This document shows positions 27,869-35,893 of a stretch of 43,974 bases of DNA, piece after piece. The stretch covers positions 1-43,974 of the forward strand of contig NZ_AKIY01000208.1 of assembly GCF_000282615.1 (NCBI RefSeq), written 5' to 3'. Source of the stretch: Bradyrhizobium sp. YR681 (GTDB lineage Bacteria; Pseudomonadota; Alphaproteobacteria; Rhizobiales; Xanthobacteraceae). Both the position numbers and the translations under genes were made by a program. Position 1 is the stretch's first letter. Each line of letters begins with the position of its first letter. The notes under the pieces were generated by a model that did not search any database, had not been told where the DNA came from, and saw only the letters and a program-made list of their open reading frames with translations.

Positions 27869-29902
27869 ATGCCCGTCAAGTCGAAGCCGAACACATCGAA
27901 GCTGCTCACCTTGCGTTTTCGTGCAAAAATCATCCTGGGCTTCGTGGCGGTGCTGGCCATCCTCGCCGTCAGCATGGCTTTCGCCTATTTCGGCTTCGAA
28001 CGGATCCAGGCCGCCGTCGCCTCCTACCGGAGCAGCGTGGCGGAAGCGGATCTGGCGCGGACCGTTGACCGCGAGCTGATCGCCTATCAGGGGCTGGCGC
28101 GGGCCTATACGTTGACCGGGGCCACGGACGACGAGACAGCAGCCAAGGCCGCCGAAGAAAATCTGAAGGGCGCGATCGCCAAATCATCGGCGGCGACGAC
28201 CGGCGCCGCGCGCCGCGAGCAGGTTGGCAAGCTCGAAGCCGAATTCCAGCGCTTCACCAAGGTGTTCGGTGAGATCATCACCCTCACGCGCGAGAACAAC
28301 AAGATTGCGGCCGACGAGCTCAACAGCGTCGGCAACAAGATCCGCTTCAAGTTCGACGATCTCGCCGATACCGCGGCGCTGGCGGGCCTGAACTCGGTCC
28401 AGACCACGGCCAAGGACGTGACTTCGCAATATCTCGCGGTTTCCACCTCGGTCAGCGCCTTCGTCGCCAAGCCGGAGCCCAAGACCGCCGACGGCGTGAT
28501 CGCCCGCATCAAGTTCCTGGAGACCCTGCTGGTCTCGATCTATGCCAACGACCAGAAGATCACCGACCGCGTCACCGAGATCGGCAATCTGCTGAAGCAG
28601 TACCGCACCTCGTTCTCGAAGCTGACCGAAAATGTGAAAATCATCGTCAAGTCGAATGGCGAGATGACCAAGACGGCGGCGTCCATCCTGAAGCTCTCGG
28701 GTGAGCTGCGCTCGGATCTGACCGCCGATCAGCAGCGCATCGAGACCAGCGCCAATGCGACGATCCTGGATACCGAACGGCTGATGCTGATGCTGGCGCT
28801 GGGCGGCCTTGCCGTTGGCGCCGCGCTCGCCTTGATGCTCGGTAACGGCATCTCGCGTCCGATGATCGCGATGTGCAAGGCGATGCGCGAGCTCGCCTCG
28901 GGCAATTTCGACGTCGTGCTGCCGGGCCTTGGCCGCAAGGACGAGATCGGCGAGATGGCCGGTGCGGTCGAGGAATTCAAGGTTCAGGCGGTGGCCAAGG
29001 CCGAGCGCGATGCCGCCGCCAGCGAAGCCCAGAACCGCGAGCAGGCGGCAAGCCGCCGTTCCGAGTTGATTCGCTTCGCCGACGATTTCGAAAGCGCGGT
29101 CGGCGCCATCGTGTCGAATGTCTCGGCTTCCGCCGTGCAGCTCGAATCGGCGGCGTCCACGCTGACCCGTACCGCCGAGACCACGCAGAGCCTGTCGAGC
29201 CAGGTCGCCGGCGTCTCCGAGCAGGCCTCCAGCAACATGCAGTCGGTCGCGACCGCGACCGAAGAGCTCTCGGCTTCGGTCGAGGAGATCGGCCGCCAGG
29301 TCCGCGATTCCAGCCGAATCGCAGAGAATGCCGTGGTGCAGGCCAAGGAAACCGACGGCCGCATCGGCAAACTCTCGCATGCCGCCCAGCAGATCGGCGA
29401 GGTCGTCAAGCTGATCACGGCGATCGCCGAGCAGACCAATTTGCTGGCGCTCAACGCCACCATCGAGGCGGCGCGCGCCGGTGAAGCCGGGCGCGGCTTC
29501 GCGGTCGTCGCCAGCGAAGTGAAGTCGCTGGCGAGCCAGACGGCGAAAGCGACGGACGAGATTTCCTCGCATATCGCAGGCATGCAGGGCGCGACGGCCG
29601 AGTCGGTTGCCGCGATCAAGGAGATCGGTGCCACCATCGGCCAGATCTCGTCGATCTCGACCTCGATCGCGAGCGCGGTGGAGCAGCAGGGCGCGGCGAC
29701 CCAGGAGATCGCGCGCAGCGTTCAGACCGTCGCGCAGGGCACCCAGACCGCCGCCACCGACATCGGCCAAGTCAACCGCGGCGCTGCCGAGACCGGTTCT
29801 GCCTCGGAAGAGGTCCTGAACTCGGCCAAGACGCTGTCATCCGAAAGCACCCGCCTGCGCGCCGAGCTCGACCGCTTCATGGCGAATATCCGGGCGGCGT
29901 AA
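27869..29902 (+). CDS. Methyl-accepting chemotaxis protein, copy 2
   Basis: A 677-residue chemoreceptor of the same design as the one just upstream: TM1 at ~24-44, helical periplasmic sensor of ~260 residues, TM2, HAMP, signalling coiled coil. From [11 protein letters not shown] onward (28847-29902) it matches copy 1 with no length change and only about ten amino-acid differences in 351, while the sensor halves are clearly diverged apart from the first ~80 residues. So the two probably sense different ligands but signal through the same complex. The ATG at 27869 fits alignment with copy 1; an ATG at 27857 would add four residues. The 254-bp gap to copy 1 could hold its own promoter. Converges closely (3 nt) on the DUF3175 gene. 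Confidence 0.92.
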   Translation: MPVKSKPNTSKLLTLRFRAKIILGFVAVLAILAVSMAFAYFGFERIQAAVASYRSSVAEADLARTVDRELIAYQGLARAYTLTGATDDETAAKAAEENLKGAIAKSSAATTGAARREQVGKLEAEFQRFTKVFGEIITLTRENNKIAADELNSVGNKIRFKFDDLADTAALAGLNSVQTTAKDVTSQYLAVSTSVSAFVAKPEPKTADGVIARIKFLETLLVSIYANDQKITDRVTEIGNLLKQYRTSFSKLTENVKIIVKSNGEMTKTAASILKLSGELRSDLTADQQRIETSANATILDTERLMLMLALGGLAVGAALALMLGNGISRPMIAMCKAMRELASGNFDVVLPGLGRKDEIGEMAGAVEEFKVQAVAKAERDAAASEAQNREQAASRRSELIRFADDFESAVGAIVSNVSASAVQLESAASTLTRTAETTQSLSSQVAGVSEQASSNMQSVATATEELSASVEEIGRQVRDSSRIAENAVVQAKETDGRIGKLSHAAQQIGEVVKLITAIAEQTNLLALNATIEAARAGEAGRGFAVVASEVKSLASQTAKATDEISSHIAGMQGATAESVAAIKEIGATIGQISSISTSIASAVEQQGAATQEIARSVQTVAQGTQTAATDIGQVNRGAAETGSASEEVLNSAKTLSSESTRLRAELDRFMANIRAA

Positions 29903-29905
29903 GAA

Positions 29906-30277
29906 TCACTCCCGCCCGAACGCCCGCTTCAGCTCTATCTTCGCCCGTTCCAGCCGCGTGCGCTGCGTCTTCGGCAGCGTCTTGCCGGCACGGTTGATGT
30001 AGAAGGTCAGCATCGACAGCGCCGAGCGATAGGCGCCCGTCTTGCGCCGTGAGCTGTGTTCGGCCGAGCGCTTCAAGGAGGCCGCGATCTTCTTCGCGCT
30101 GGTCAGCTTGAAGACGCCTTGCTTGAGATCGAGTGAGTCGCTCTCCTCGGTCACCCGCTGTGACCAGCGTTCAGGCGAGGCGCGCTTGGTGATCTTGCGT
30201 GCGGCGGTGCTGCGCCTCGCGCTCGTCTTCCGCGCGCCAGCTTTGCGTGAATGTGTCTTCTTTCTGACATGAGCCAT
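29906..30277 (-). CDS. DUF3175 protein, likely general-stress regulon
   Basis: A 123-residue basic protein. Residues ~1-34 are a Lys/Arg/Ala/Ser-rich tail resembling a histone tail; residues ~37-122 match DUF3175 (RWSQRVTEESDSLDLKQGVFKL, IAASLKRSAEHSSRRK, YRSALSMLTFYINRAGKTLP). The start has a clear ribosome site (AAGGAG) and an EcfG-type promoter (30305-30329 on the minus strand) with a short leader of about 20 nt. The function of DUF3175 is unknown to me; the basic tail suggests nucleic-acid binding and the promoter suggests induction by general stress. Confidence 0.85.
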   Translation of the reverse strand: MAHVRKKTHSRKAGARKTSARRSTAARKITKRASPERWSQRVTEESDSLDLKQGVFKLTSAKKIAASLKRSAEHSSRRKTGAYRSALSMLTFYINRAGKTLPKTQRTRLERAKIELKRAFGRE

Positions 30278-30304
30278 GCGTCAACTCCTTGCGGCTCCAC
30301 CGGA

Positions 30305-30329
30305 AACGGCCGGTATTAGCCGCCGTTCC
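30305..30329 (-). promoter_or_regulatory. EcfG-type promoter for the DUF3175 gene
   Basis: On the minus strand: GGAAC (30329-30325), 16-nt spacer, CGTT (30308-30305). This matches the alphaproteobacterial general-stress sigma factor EcfG consensus (GGAAC, 16-17 nt, CGTT) exactly. It lies back-to-back with the plus-strand promoter, the two -35 elements being only 4 bp apart. Confidence 0.82.
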
Positions 30330-30333
30330 TATG

Positions 30334-30358
30334 GGAACCTGCCCTTGCCGCAGACGTT
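30334..30358 (+). promoter_or_regulatory. EcfG-type promoter for the MFS-otsB operon
   Basis: GGAAC (30334-30338), 16-nt spacer, CGTT (30355-30358): exact match to the EcfG consensus, 48 nt upstream of the MFS start at 30407. Known PhyR-EcfG regulons include trehalose synthesis genes, which fits otsB downstream. Confidence 0.82.
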
Positions 30359-30406
30359 GTCGCAGGTGGCAGGCGGATTGCCGCACCCCCATGACCCAGC
30401 AACGCG

Positions 30407-31894
30407 ATGGAACTGCAGCAAAGCCCCGTGCTGAATTATGCACCCGCGATCCCGGCGGTGGCCGCGACCGACCGCATCGTCGAGACCAGCATTCCCGCGC
30501 GTCTCGACGCATTGCCGTGGAGCGGCTTTCACACCCGCGTTGTGCTCGCGCTCGGCATCACCTGGATTCTCGACGGCCTCGAGGTGACGCTCGCCGGTGC
30601 GCTTTCGGGTGCGCTGAAGCAGAGCCCCTCGCTGCACTTCTCCAATCTCGATCTCGGCATCGCCAATTCCGCCTATCTCGCCGGTGCCGTGATCGGCGCG
30701 CTCGGCTTCGGCTGGCTCACCGACCGCATCGGCCGCAAGAAACTGTTCTTCATCACGCTTGCGCTCTATCTCTCCGCAACGGCCGCGACGGCGTTCTCCT
30801 GGAATGTCGCGAGCTACGCGCTGTTTCGCTTCCTCACCGGCGCCGGCATCGGCGGCGAATACACCGCGATCAACTCGACCATCCAGGAGCTGGTGCCGGC
30901 GCGCTATCGTGGCTGGACCGATCTCGTCATCAACGGCAGTTTCTGGATCGGCGCGGCGATGGGCGCGGTCGCGGCCATCGTGCTGCTCGATCCTGCGTTG
31001 ATCGGTCCCGATCTCGGCTGGCGCCTTGCTTACCTCATCGGCGCGACCATCGGCCTCGTCGTGCTGTTGATGCGGATGTGGATTCCGGAAAGCCCGCGCT
31101 GGCTGATGATCCATGGCCGGCCGGACCAGGCCCACGCGATCGTCGACGAGATCGAACGTTCGGTGCTCGGACATGACCAGGATACGAGTGAGGGCCGCTT
31201 TACCAAGATCCGCCTGAAGATGCGTGATCACACGCCGATCAGGGAAGTCGTGCACACACTGTTCGTCACCTTTCGCCAGCGCGCGATGGTCGGCCTCGTG
31301 CTGATGGTTGCGCAGGCGTTCTTCTATAACGCCATCTTCTTCACCTTCGCGCTGGTGCTGACCGACTTCTACGGCATCAGCGCCGACCATGTCGGCTGGT
31401 ATCTGCTGCCGTTCGCGGCCGGCAACTTCCTTGGCCCGCTGCTGCTCGGCCGCCTGTTCGATACGCTCGGCCGCCGCATCATGATCATGCTCACCTATGG
31501 CATCTCCGGCCTGCTGCTGGCGCTGTCGGGTTATCTGTTCTCGATCGGTGCGCTCAGCGCGCAGGGGCAGACGGTGGCCTGGATGGTGATCTTCTTCTTT
31601 GCCTCGCCCGCCGCGAGCGCGGCCTATCTCACCGTCAGCGAGACCTTTCCGCTCGAGGTTCGCGCGCTGGCGATCGCGGTGTTCTATGCGGTCGGCACCG
31701 GCATCGGCGGCGTGGCGGGACCCGCGCTGTTCGGCGTGCTGATCGATACGGGGTCGCGCACCAGCGTGTTTGCCGGCTATCTGCTGGGGGCATTCTTGAT
31801 GATCGCTGCCGCGATCGTGGCGTGGCGTTACGCCGTCTCGGCGGAGCGCAAATCGCTCGAACAAGTCGCGCGGCCGCTTGCCTTTATGGAGTAG
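30407..31894 (+). CDS. MFS transporter, co-transcribed with otsB
   Basis: A 495-residue major facilitator with about twelve membrane spans and the sugar/organic-acid porter signatures: GWLTDRIGRKKLFF between TM2 and TM3, FLTGAGIGGEYTAINSTIQELVP around TM4, PESPRWLMIHGR after TM6 and the second-half repeat GRLFDTLGRRIMI. It is of the metabolite:H+ symporter type. Being 4 nt upstream of otsB and under an EcfG-type promoter, it may move a compatible solute, sugar or organic acid under stress; substrate unknown. The ATG at 30407 has a poor ribosome site, so the start is moderately sure. Confidence 0.87.
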   Translation: MELQQSPVLNYAPAIPAVAATDRIVETSIPARLDALPWSGFHTRVVLALGITWILDGLEVTLAGALSGALKQSPSLHFSNLDLGIANSAYLAGAVIGALGFGWLTDRIGRKKLFFITLALYLSATAATAFSWNVASYALFRFLTGAGIGGEYTAINSTIQELVPARYRGWTDLVINGSFWIGAAMGAVAAIVLLDPALIGPDLGWRLAYLIGATIGLVVLLMRMWIPESPRWLMIHGRPDQAHAIVDEIERSVLGHDQDTSEGRFTKIRLKMRDHTPIREVVHTLFVTFRQRAMVGLVLMVAQAFFYNAIFFTFALVLTDFYGISADHVGWYLLPFAAGNFLGPLLLGRLFDTLGRRIMIMLTYGISGLLLALSGYLFSIGALSAQGQTVAWMVIFFFASPAASAAYLTVSETFPLEVRALAIAVFYAVGTGIGGVAGPALFGVLIDTGSRTSVFAGYLLGAFLMIAAAIVAWRYAVSAERKSLEQVARPLAFME

Positions 31895-31898
31895 ACTG

Positions 31899-32720
31899 AT
31901 GAAATCGGAACTTGCTGAACTGGATCACAAGCGCCCCATGATCGACGATGAAGCGCCCGACGCGGTGCCTGTGCCGCACGCACTCGTCCCGCATCTCGGT
32001 GAAACCGCGATCCTGCTCGATATTGACGGCACGCTGCTCGACCTGATGCCGACGCCGCGCGAAGTGTGGGTGCCGCCGGGCCTCTCGGAGACGCTCAATC
32101 GACTGACGGAGCGTACATCCGGCGCGCTGGCGATGGTCAGCGGCCGTTCGCTCAACGACATCGATCTGATCTTTGCGCCCGACGTGTTTCGCGCGGTTGC
32201 CGGCCACGGCGCGGAGATGCGCCTGTCGGTGGGCAACGAGGCCGACGACGTGCATGCGCCGCCGATGGACAAGGAGCTGAAGCGGCGCCTGGCTGCGATC
32301 GCAAAGCTCTCGCCTGGCATTCTGCTCGAGGACAAGGGCTATTCGCTGGCGCTGCATTATCGCCTCGCGCCGCATGCGGAAAAGGCGATCTACGAGGCCG
32401 TCTCGTTGATCCGCGCCGATCTGCCCAACGCGCCGATCGAAATCCTGCCCGGCAAGTTCGTCTGCGAGATCAAGCATTCCGGCTTCACCAAGGCGACCGG
32501 TGTGCGCGAACTGATGAAGCACGAACCATTCAGGGGACGCCGTCCGATCTTCATCGGTGATGACGTCACCGATGAAACCGTGTTCGCGATCATGCCCGAC
32601 ATGAACGGGCTCTCGTTCTCCGTCGGCCGCCGCGCCATGGGCGTCAATGGCCACTTCGATGCACCGAGCGATGTGCGTGCGTTCCTTGCGCGTCTGCTCG
32701 ACGACACAAGGTTGGAATAA
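31899..32720 (+). CDS. otsB: Trehalose-6-phosphate phosphatase
   Basis: A 273-residue HAD-superfamily phosphatase that removes phosphate from trehalose-6-phosphate, the second step of trehalose synthesis. HAD motif I reads LLDIDGTLLDL (nucleophile D41, acid D43), motif II is in AMVSGRS, and the Mg-binding motif near the C terminus is FIGDDVTDETVF. An N-terminal ~30-residue extension precedes the domain. The ATG at 31899 has GGAG overlapping the end of the MFS gene; the two are 4 nt apart. Expected to be stress-induced through the upstream EcfG-type promoter. Confidence 0.95.
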   Translation: MKSELAELDHKRPMIDDEAPDAVPVPHALVPHLGETAILLDIDGTLLDLMPTPREVWVPPGLSETLNRLTERTSGALAMVSGRSLNDIDLIFAPDVFRAVAGHGAEMRLSVGNEADDVHAPPMDKELKRRLAAIAKLSPGILLEDKGYSLALHYRLAPHAEKAIYEAVSLIRADLPNAPIEILPGKFVCEIKHSGFTKATGVRELMKHEPFRGRRPIFIGDDVTDETVFAIMPDMNGLSFSVGRRAMGVNGHFDAPSDVRAFLARLLDDTRLE

Positions 32721-32900
32721 GGCACCGACATCTCAGGGCCACATTATCGCTCGTGACGGTTCCGTGGCGCGCGCCATTCATGCTGCGCGTCCCCACCACA
32801 AATGCTGTCTTTGTTGAATGAAATCGCCGGGTTCCCTCTGAAGGAAACTGGTTCCAACGCGTGCGCCCGATTTTGGTTTCAATCCGAAGAAATGATGACA

Positions 32901-32925
32901 GGAACCATATTGATGAACATCAGTT
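32901..32925 (+). promoter_or_regulatory. EcfG-type promoter for otsA
   Basis: GGAAC (32901-32905), 17-nt spacer, GTT (32923-32925), read as AGTT with a 16-nt spacer. Strong match to the EcfG consensus with one deviation (A for C in the -10 element). It lies 33 nt before the otsA start, so otsA can be transcribed independently of otsB. Confidence 0.75.
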
Positions 32926-32943
32926 AAACAGGGTGGAATGAAC

Positions 32944-32950
32944 AGGAGGG
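32944..32950 (+). promoter_or_regulatory. Ribosome-binding site deciding the otsA GTG start
   Basis: AGGAGGG, 8 nt before the GTG at 32959. The in-frame ATG at 32938 lies upstream of this site and has none of its own, so GTG is the better start. Confidence 0.75.
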
Positions 32951-32958
32951 GACGACCT

Positions 32959-34422
32959 GTGAACTTAGTCGTCGTTTCGAATCGAGTTGCACGCGGAAAA
33001 CCCAACGAACCCATGACGGGTGGCTTGGCTGCGGCGTTGCTTCCCGTCGTCGAGAATTCGGGTGCCATCTGGGTGGGATCCTCCGGCCGCGTGCGTGACG
33101 GCCATCAGAAGGAGCCTTTCGCCGAGATCGAAGCGCTGGGCTCGGGCGCGATCGCGACGCTGGATCTGCCGGCGGCGCATTACGGCGGCTATTATGAAGG
33201 GTTTGCCAATTCGGCGTTGTGGCCGGCGCTGCATTCGCGCAGCGACCTGATCCGCGTCTCGCGCGACGATTACGTCAGCTATCGCGAGGTCAACGCCTTC
33301 ATGGCGCGGGCCCTGATGCGTTTCCGCAAACCGCAGACTGCATTCTGGGTGCAGGATTATCATTTTCTCGCGCTCGGCGCGGAGCTGCGCGATCTCGGCG
33401 TCGACGATCCCATCGGCTTCTTCCTGCATACGCCGTGGCCCGTGGCCGCGGTGATGCAGGGCGTGCCCAATCATCGCGAGCTGGTCACGGCGATGCTGGC
33501 CTATGATCTGCTCGGCTTTCAGACCGACGAAGATTGCCTGAATTTTCTTGGCTACGCCGGCGGCGAGCTCGGCCTCACCATCGAGGACGGCGTCGTGGTC
33601 TCACAGCATGGTCGCACGCGCTGTGAAGTGTTTCCGATCGGTATCGATGCGGAGAAGTTCGCCGCATACGCTGCCAAATCGGTCTCGCATCCGGACGTGT
33701 CGCGGCTGCGCCGCAGCCTCAACGGTGAGCGGCTCGCGATCGGCGTCGACCGGCTCGACTATTCCAAGGGTCTCGTCAACCGCATCAGTGCGTTCGACCG
33801 GCTCTGGACCGAGCAGCCGCAGTTTGCGCGCAGCATCTCGCTGCTCCAGATCGCCAATCCCTCGCGCGGCGCCATCGAGGCCTATGGCAATCTCCAGAAC
33901 GAGGTCGCGCGCCTCGTCACCGACGTCAACGGCCGCCACGGGGAAGTGGACTGGACGCCGATCCGCTATCTCAACAAGGGTTTCAGCCAGGCCGTGCTCG
34001 CGGGCCTCTACCGTACCGCGCAGGTCGGCGTGGTGACGCCGCTGCATGACGGCATGAACCTCGTTGCCAAGGAATATGTCGCCGCGCAAAACCCGGCCGA
34101 TCCCGGCGTGCTGGTGCTGTCGAAATTTGCGGGTGCCGCCAACGAGCTCGACACGGCCTTGCTGGTCAATCCGCACGACATCGACGGCATGGCGCGTGCC
34201 ATCGCAGTCGCAGCCGCGATGCCGCTCACCGAGCGCAAGATGCGCTGGGAGGCGATGATGAAGAAGCTGCGTGGCCATACCATCCAGCAATGGTCGGCCG
34301 ATTTCGTCGCCGAGCTCGAAAAGTGCCGCGTCGAGAAGGCCGCCGTCGCGCCACTCGCAGCGCAGCCTCCGCAGGCGTTGCGCTGGCTGAAGTCGGCAAT
34401 ATCAGGTGTCCGGTTGATTTAG
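32959..34422 (+). CDS. otsA: Trehalose-6-phosphate synthase
   Basis: A 487-residue GT20 glycosyltransferase joining UDP-glucose and glucose-6-phosphate. Landmarks: NLVVVSNRVA and MTGGLAAAL at the N terminus (glucose-6-phosphate site), VQDYHFLALGAELR, GFFLHTPWP, GVDRLDYSKGL (the Arg/Lys pair binding UDP-glucose phosphates) and DGMNLVAKEYVA with the catalytic-site Glu. Length is normal. It follows otsB by 238 bp but has its own EcfG-type promoter, and its product feeds OtsB. The 3' end is marked by the second copy of the family B repeat. Confidence 0.96.
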   Translation: MNLVVVSNRVARGKPNEPMTGGLAAALLPVVENSGAIWVGSSGRVRDGHQKEPFAEIEALGSGAIATLDLPAAHYGGYYEGFANSALWPALHSRSDLIRVSRDDYVSYREVNAFMARALMRFRKPQTAFWVQDYHFLALGAELRDLGVDDPIGFFLHTPWPVAAVMQGVPNHRELVTAMLAYDLLGFQTDEDCLNFLGYAGGELGLTIEDGVVVSQHGRTRCEVFPIGIDAEKFAAYAAKSVSHPDVSRLRRSLNGERLAIGVDRLDYSKGLVNRISAFDRLWTEQPQFARSISLLQIANPSRGAIEAYGNLQNEVARLVTDVNGRHGEVDWTPIRYLNKGFSQAVLAGLYRTAQVGVVTPLHDGMNLVAKEYVAAQNPADPGVLVLSKFAGAANELDTALLVNPHDIDGMARAIAVAAAMPLTERKMRWEAMMKKLRGHTIQQWSADFVAELEKCRVEKAAVAPLAAQPPQALRWLKSAISGVRLI

Positions 34423-34435
34423 CGCGACACTCTTC

Positions 34436-34586
34436 CCCTCTCCCCTTGCGGGAGAGGGTGGATCGCCGCGCCAGCGGCGAGACGGGTGAGGGGTTGTCTC
34501 CACAAGTAAGTGTCTCGCAATTATATTCGCCGATAGAACCCCTCATCCGGCGCTTCGCGCCACCTTCTCCCGCAAGGGGAGAAGGA
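34436..34586. repeat. Palindromic intergenic repeat, family B, copy 2
   Basis: About 151 bp, with the same hairpin ends as the copy at 16519-16670 (left CCCTCTCCC-CTTGC-GGGAGAGGG, right CCTTCTCCC-GCAAG-GGGAGAAGG) and the shared motif GAGACGGGTGAGG and CCCCTCATCCGGCGCTTCGC, but a diverged middle of about 40 bp. Here it lies between convergent genes (otsA and a small secreted protein). Confidence 0.85.
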
Positions 34587-34596
34587 AGGGCGCACC

Positions 34597-34938
34597 TCAA
34601 TAGCAATACGACACGCCATCCAGGATCGCGCACTGCCGCTTGTTCGGCGCATTGGGATCATCCATCGGCACCATGCCCTTGCCCTGGCCGACGAACACGC
34701 CGGGCCCGACATGCACCGAGCTCTTGTTGCCGATGATCACGCTTGGATGCGGGGTCGAGCTCGAGCGCGTCCCGTCCGGCCAGAGGATGGCATCACCCGA
34801 AAGCATTCCGCGCCGCCCGTCGTCGCAACTGACGTCCACCCCCTGCCGGGTGCAGACCTGCGCCAGGACCGGTACGGCAAAGGCGATGCCAAGGACCGAA
34901 ATCAGGCCGAGCGCAGAGATGGTCTTGCGGATGGTCAT
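34597..34938 (-). CDS. Small secreted four-Cys protein, unknown function
   Basis: A 113-residue protein with a clear signal peptide (1-26, ending PVLA) and four cysteines in the mature part (C29, C38, C103, C112), which could form two disulfides. The middle is polar and Gly/Ser/Asp-rich (GVFVGQGKGMVPMDD). AGGGA precedes the ATG. I do not recognise a named family; similar short periplasmic hypotheticals occur in Bradyrhizobium-type genomes. It faces otsA across a palindromic repeat and lies upstream of the tRNA gene on the opposite strand. A weak EcfG-like site upstream was rejected. Confidence 0.72.
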   Translation of the reverse strand: MTIRKTISALGLISVLGIAFAVPVLAQVCTRQGVDVSCDDGRRGMLSGDAILWPDGTRSSSTPHPSVIIGNKSSVHVGPGVFVGQGKGMVPMDDPNAPNKRQCAILDGVSYCY

Positions 34939-35135
34939 GGCGTCCCTGGTCGCGTTGGATGGGTCTTAAGTGAATCGTCGCGCCAAACCCGCGTCCGGTT
35001 CAGCCCGCAGGCGGTTCCAAAGCTTCTGGAAACGCCGGATATTCCTTTGAAAATACAATATCTTACGGAAAATTCACCCGATTTCCCCGCGATCCCTTGC
35101 AAAATCATCGGCGCCCCTTCAAGAGAAGGCGCTCC

Positions 35136-35225
35136 GGAGAGATGGCCGAGTGGCTTAAGGCGCACGCTTGGAAAGCGTGTGTGCGGGAAACCGTACCGTG
35201 GGTTCGAATCCCACTCTCTCCGCCA
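35136..35225 (+). tRNA. tRNA-Ser (anticodon GGA)
   Basis: Complete class II tRNA: acceptor GGAGAGA (35136-35142) pairs with TCTCTCC (35215-35221), discriminator G and encoded CCA (35223-35225). The anticodon loop CTTGGAAAG gives GGA, reading UCC/UCU serine codons. A long variable arm follows the anticodon stem, and the T loop is GGTTCGAATCC. No integrase or duplicated 3' end lies next to it, so it is not visibly used as an integration site. Confidence 0.95.
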
Positions 35226-35233
35226 GTGCGCTT

Positions 35234-35794
35234 TCAGGCCGGGATCAGGCCCGATCCGCGATAACTCTCGATCAGCGCATCGAACAGTTTGAGGTCTGCG
35301 CGGCTGCGCGCCATCAGTTGCGCGCCGGCGACGGCGGCGTAAATTGCACGAGCCCTCGTTTCGCGCTTGCTTGTCGGAACTGATGCCGCGGCGAGCATCC
35401 TGGTCAGCCACGCCACATTGACATCGGCGAACGCCAGCACCTCTGTCTTCACCGCGTCCGGCAGATCGTCGGATTCGGCTGCCATGAAGCTGCAGAGGCA
35501 CATGCGATTGTCCTGCTCCAGCGATCGACGAAAAAGCCCTGGATAGGCCCGCAGCGCCTTTTTCGGATCGCTGTTCGCCGCGGAAAGAGCTTCGAGGCTC
35601 GCCGCCGCATCCTCCCAGTAGCGTCTCGCCACCGCTGCACCCAGCTCAGCCTTGCCGGGGAAGTGATGGTAGATGCTCGCGGCCTTGATGCCGACTTCGG
35701 CCCCGATGTCGCGGAAGTTCAGCCCGCCATAGCCGTGGGCCTGAGCCGTTCTGCGCGCCGCTGCCAGGATCGCTTCTCTCGCGTTTTCGCTCAT
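35234..35794 (-). CDS. TetR family regulator of the adjacent amidase
   Basis: A 186-residue TetR-type repressor. The N-terminal HTH is at about residues 8-52 (LNFRDIGAEVGIKAASIYHHFPGKAEL); the rest is the helical ligand/dimer domain, with a C99-x-C101 pair (NRMCLCSFMAAE) at a position where related TetR proteins also carry cysteines. The start at 35794 (ATG with GAGGTGA upstream) is preferred over a GTG at 35803. Two identical palindromes lie between it and the divergent amidase gene, so it most likely represses both. Inducer unknown; the cysteine pair leaves an electrophile- or redox-sensing role open. Confidence 0.87.
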   Translation of the reverse strand: MSENAREAILAAARRTAQAHGYGGLNFRDIGAEVGIKAASIYHHFPGKAELGAAVARRYWEDAAASLEALSAANSDPKKALRAYPGLFRRSLEQDNRMCLCSFMAAESDDLPDAVKTEVLAFADVNVAWLTRMLAAASVPTSKRETRARAIYAAVAGAQLMARSRADLKLFDALIESYRGSGLIPA

Positions 35795-35813
35795 CGTGAT
35801 CACCTCATCGTGT

Positions 35814-35835
35814 CCCTACCAAATGACAGGTAGGG
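35814..35835. promoter_or_regulatory. TetR operator 1
   Basis: Inverted repeat CCCTACC-AAATGACA-GGTAGGG in the divergent TetR-amidase gap, close to the TetR start. Its core is identical over 20 bp to operator 2. Confidence 0.85.
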
Positions 35836-35868
35836 ATTGAAGTCCACAAATGCGAGGGACATGTCGAG

Positions 35869-35888
35869 CCTACCAAATGACAGGTAGG
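35869..35888. promoter_or_regulatory. TetR operator 2, overlapping the amidase ribosome site
   Basis: CCTACC-AAATGACA-GGTAGG, identical to the core of operator 1 with 54 bp between their positions. It ends 5 nt before the amidase ATG, so the GGTAGGA at its right end also serves as the only ribosome-site-like sequence. Confidence 0.85.
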
Positions 35889-35893
35889 ATCAC

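Noticed and set aside
28184..29770. 528-residue minus-strand frame over the second chemoreceptor
   Set aside because: Shadow of a strongly supported gene; the same shadow appears in part over copy 1.
34995..35018. EcfG-like site upstream of the small secreted protein (minus strand)
   Set aside because: GGAAC is present, but the sequence 16 nt later is CGGA instead of CGTT.
35136..35225. tRNA-Ser as an integration (att) site of a genomic island
   Set aside because: No integrase gene, no repeated tRNA 3' end and no composition change on either side within the window.
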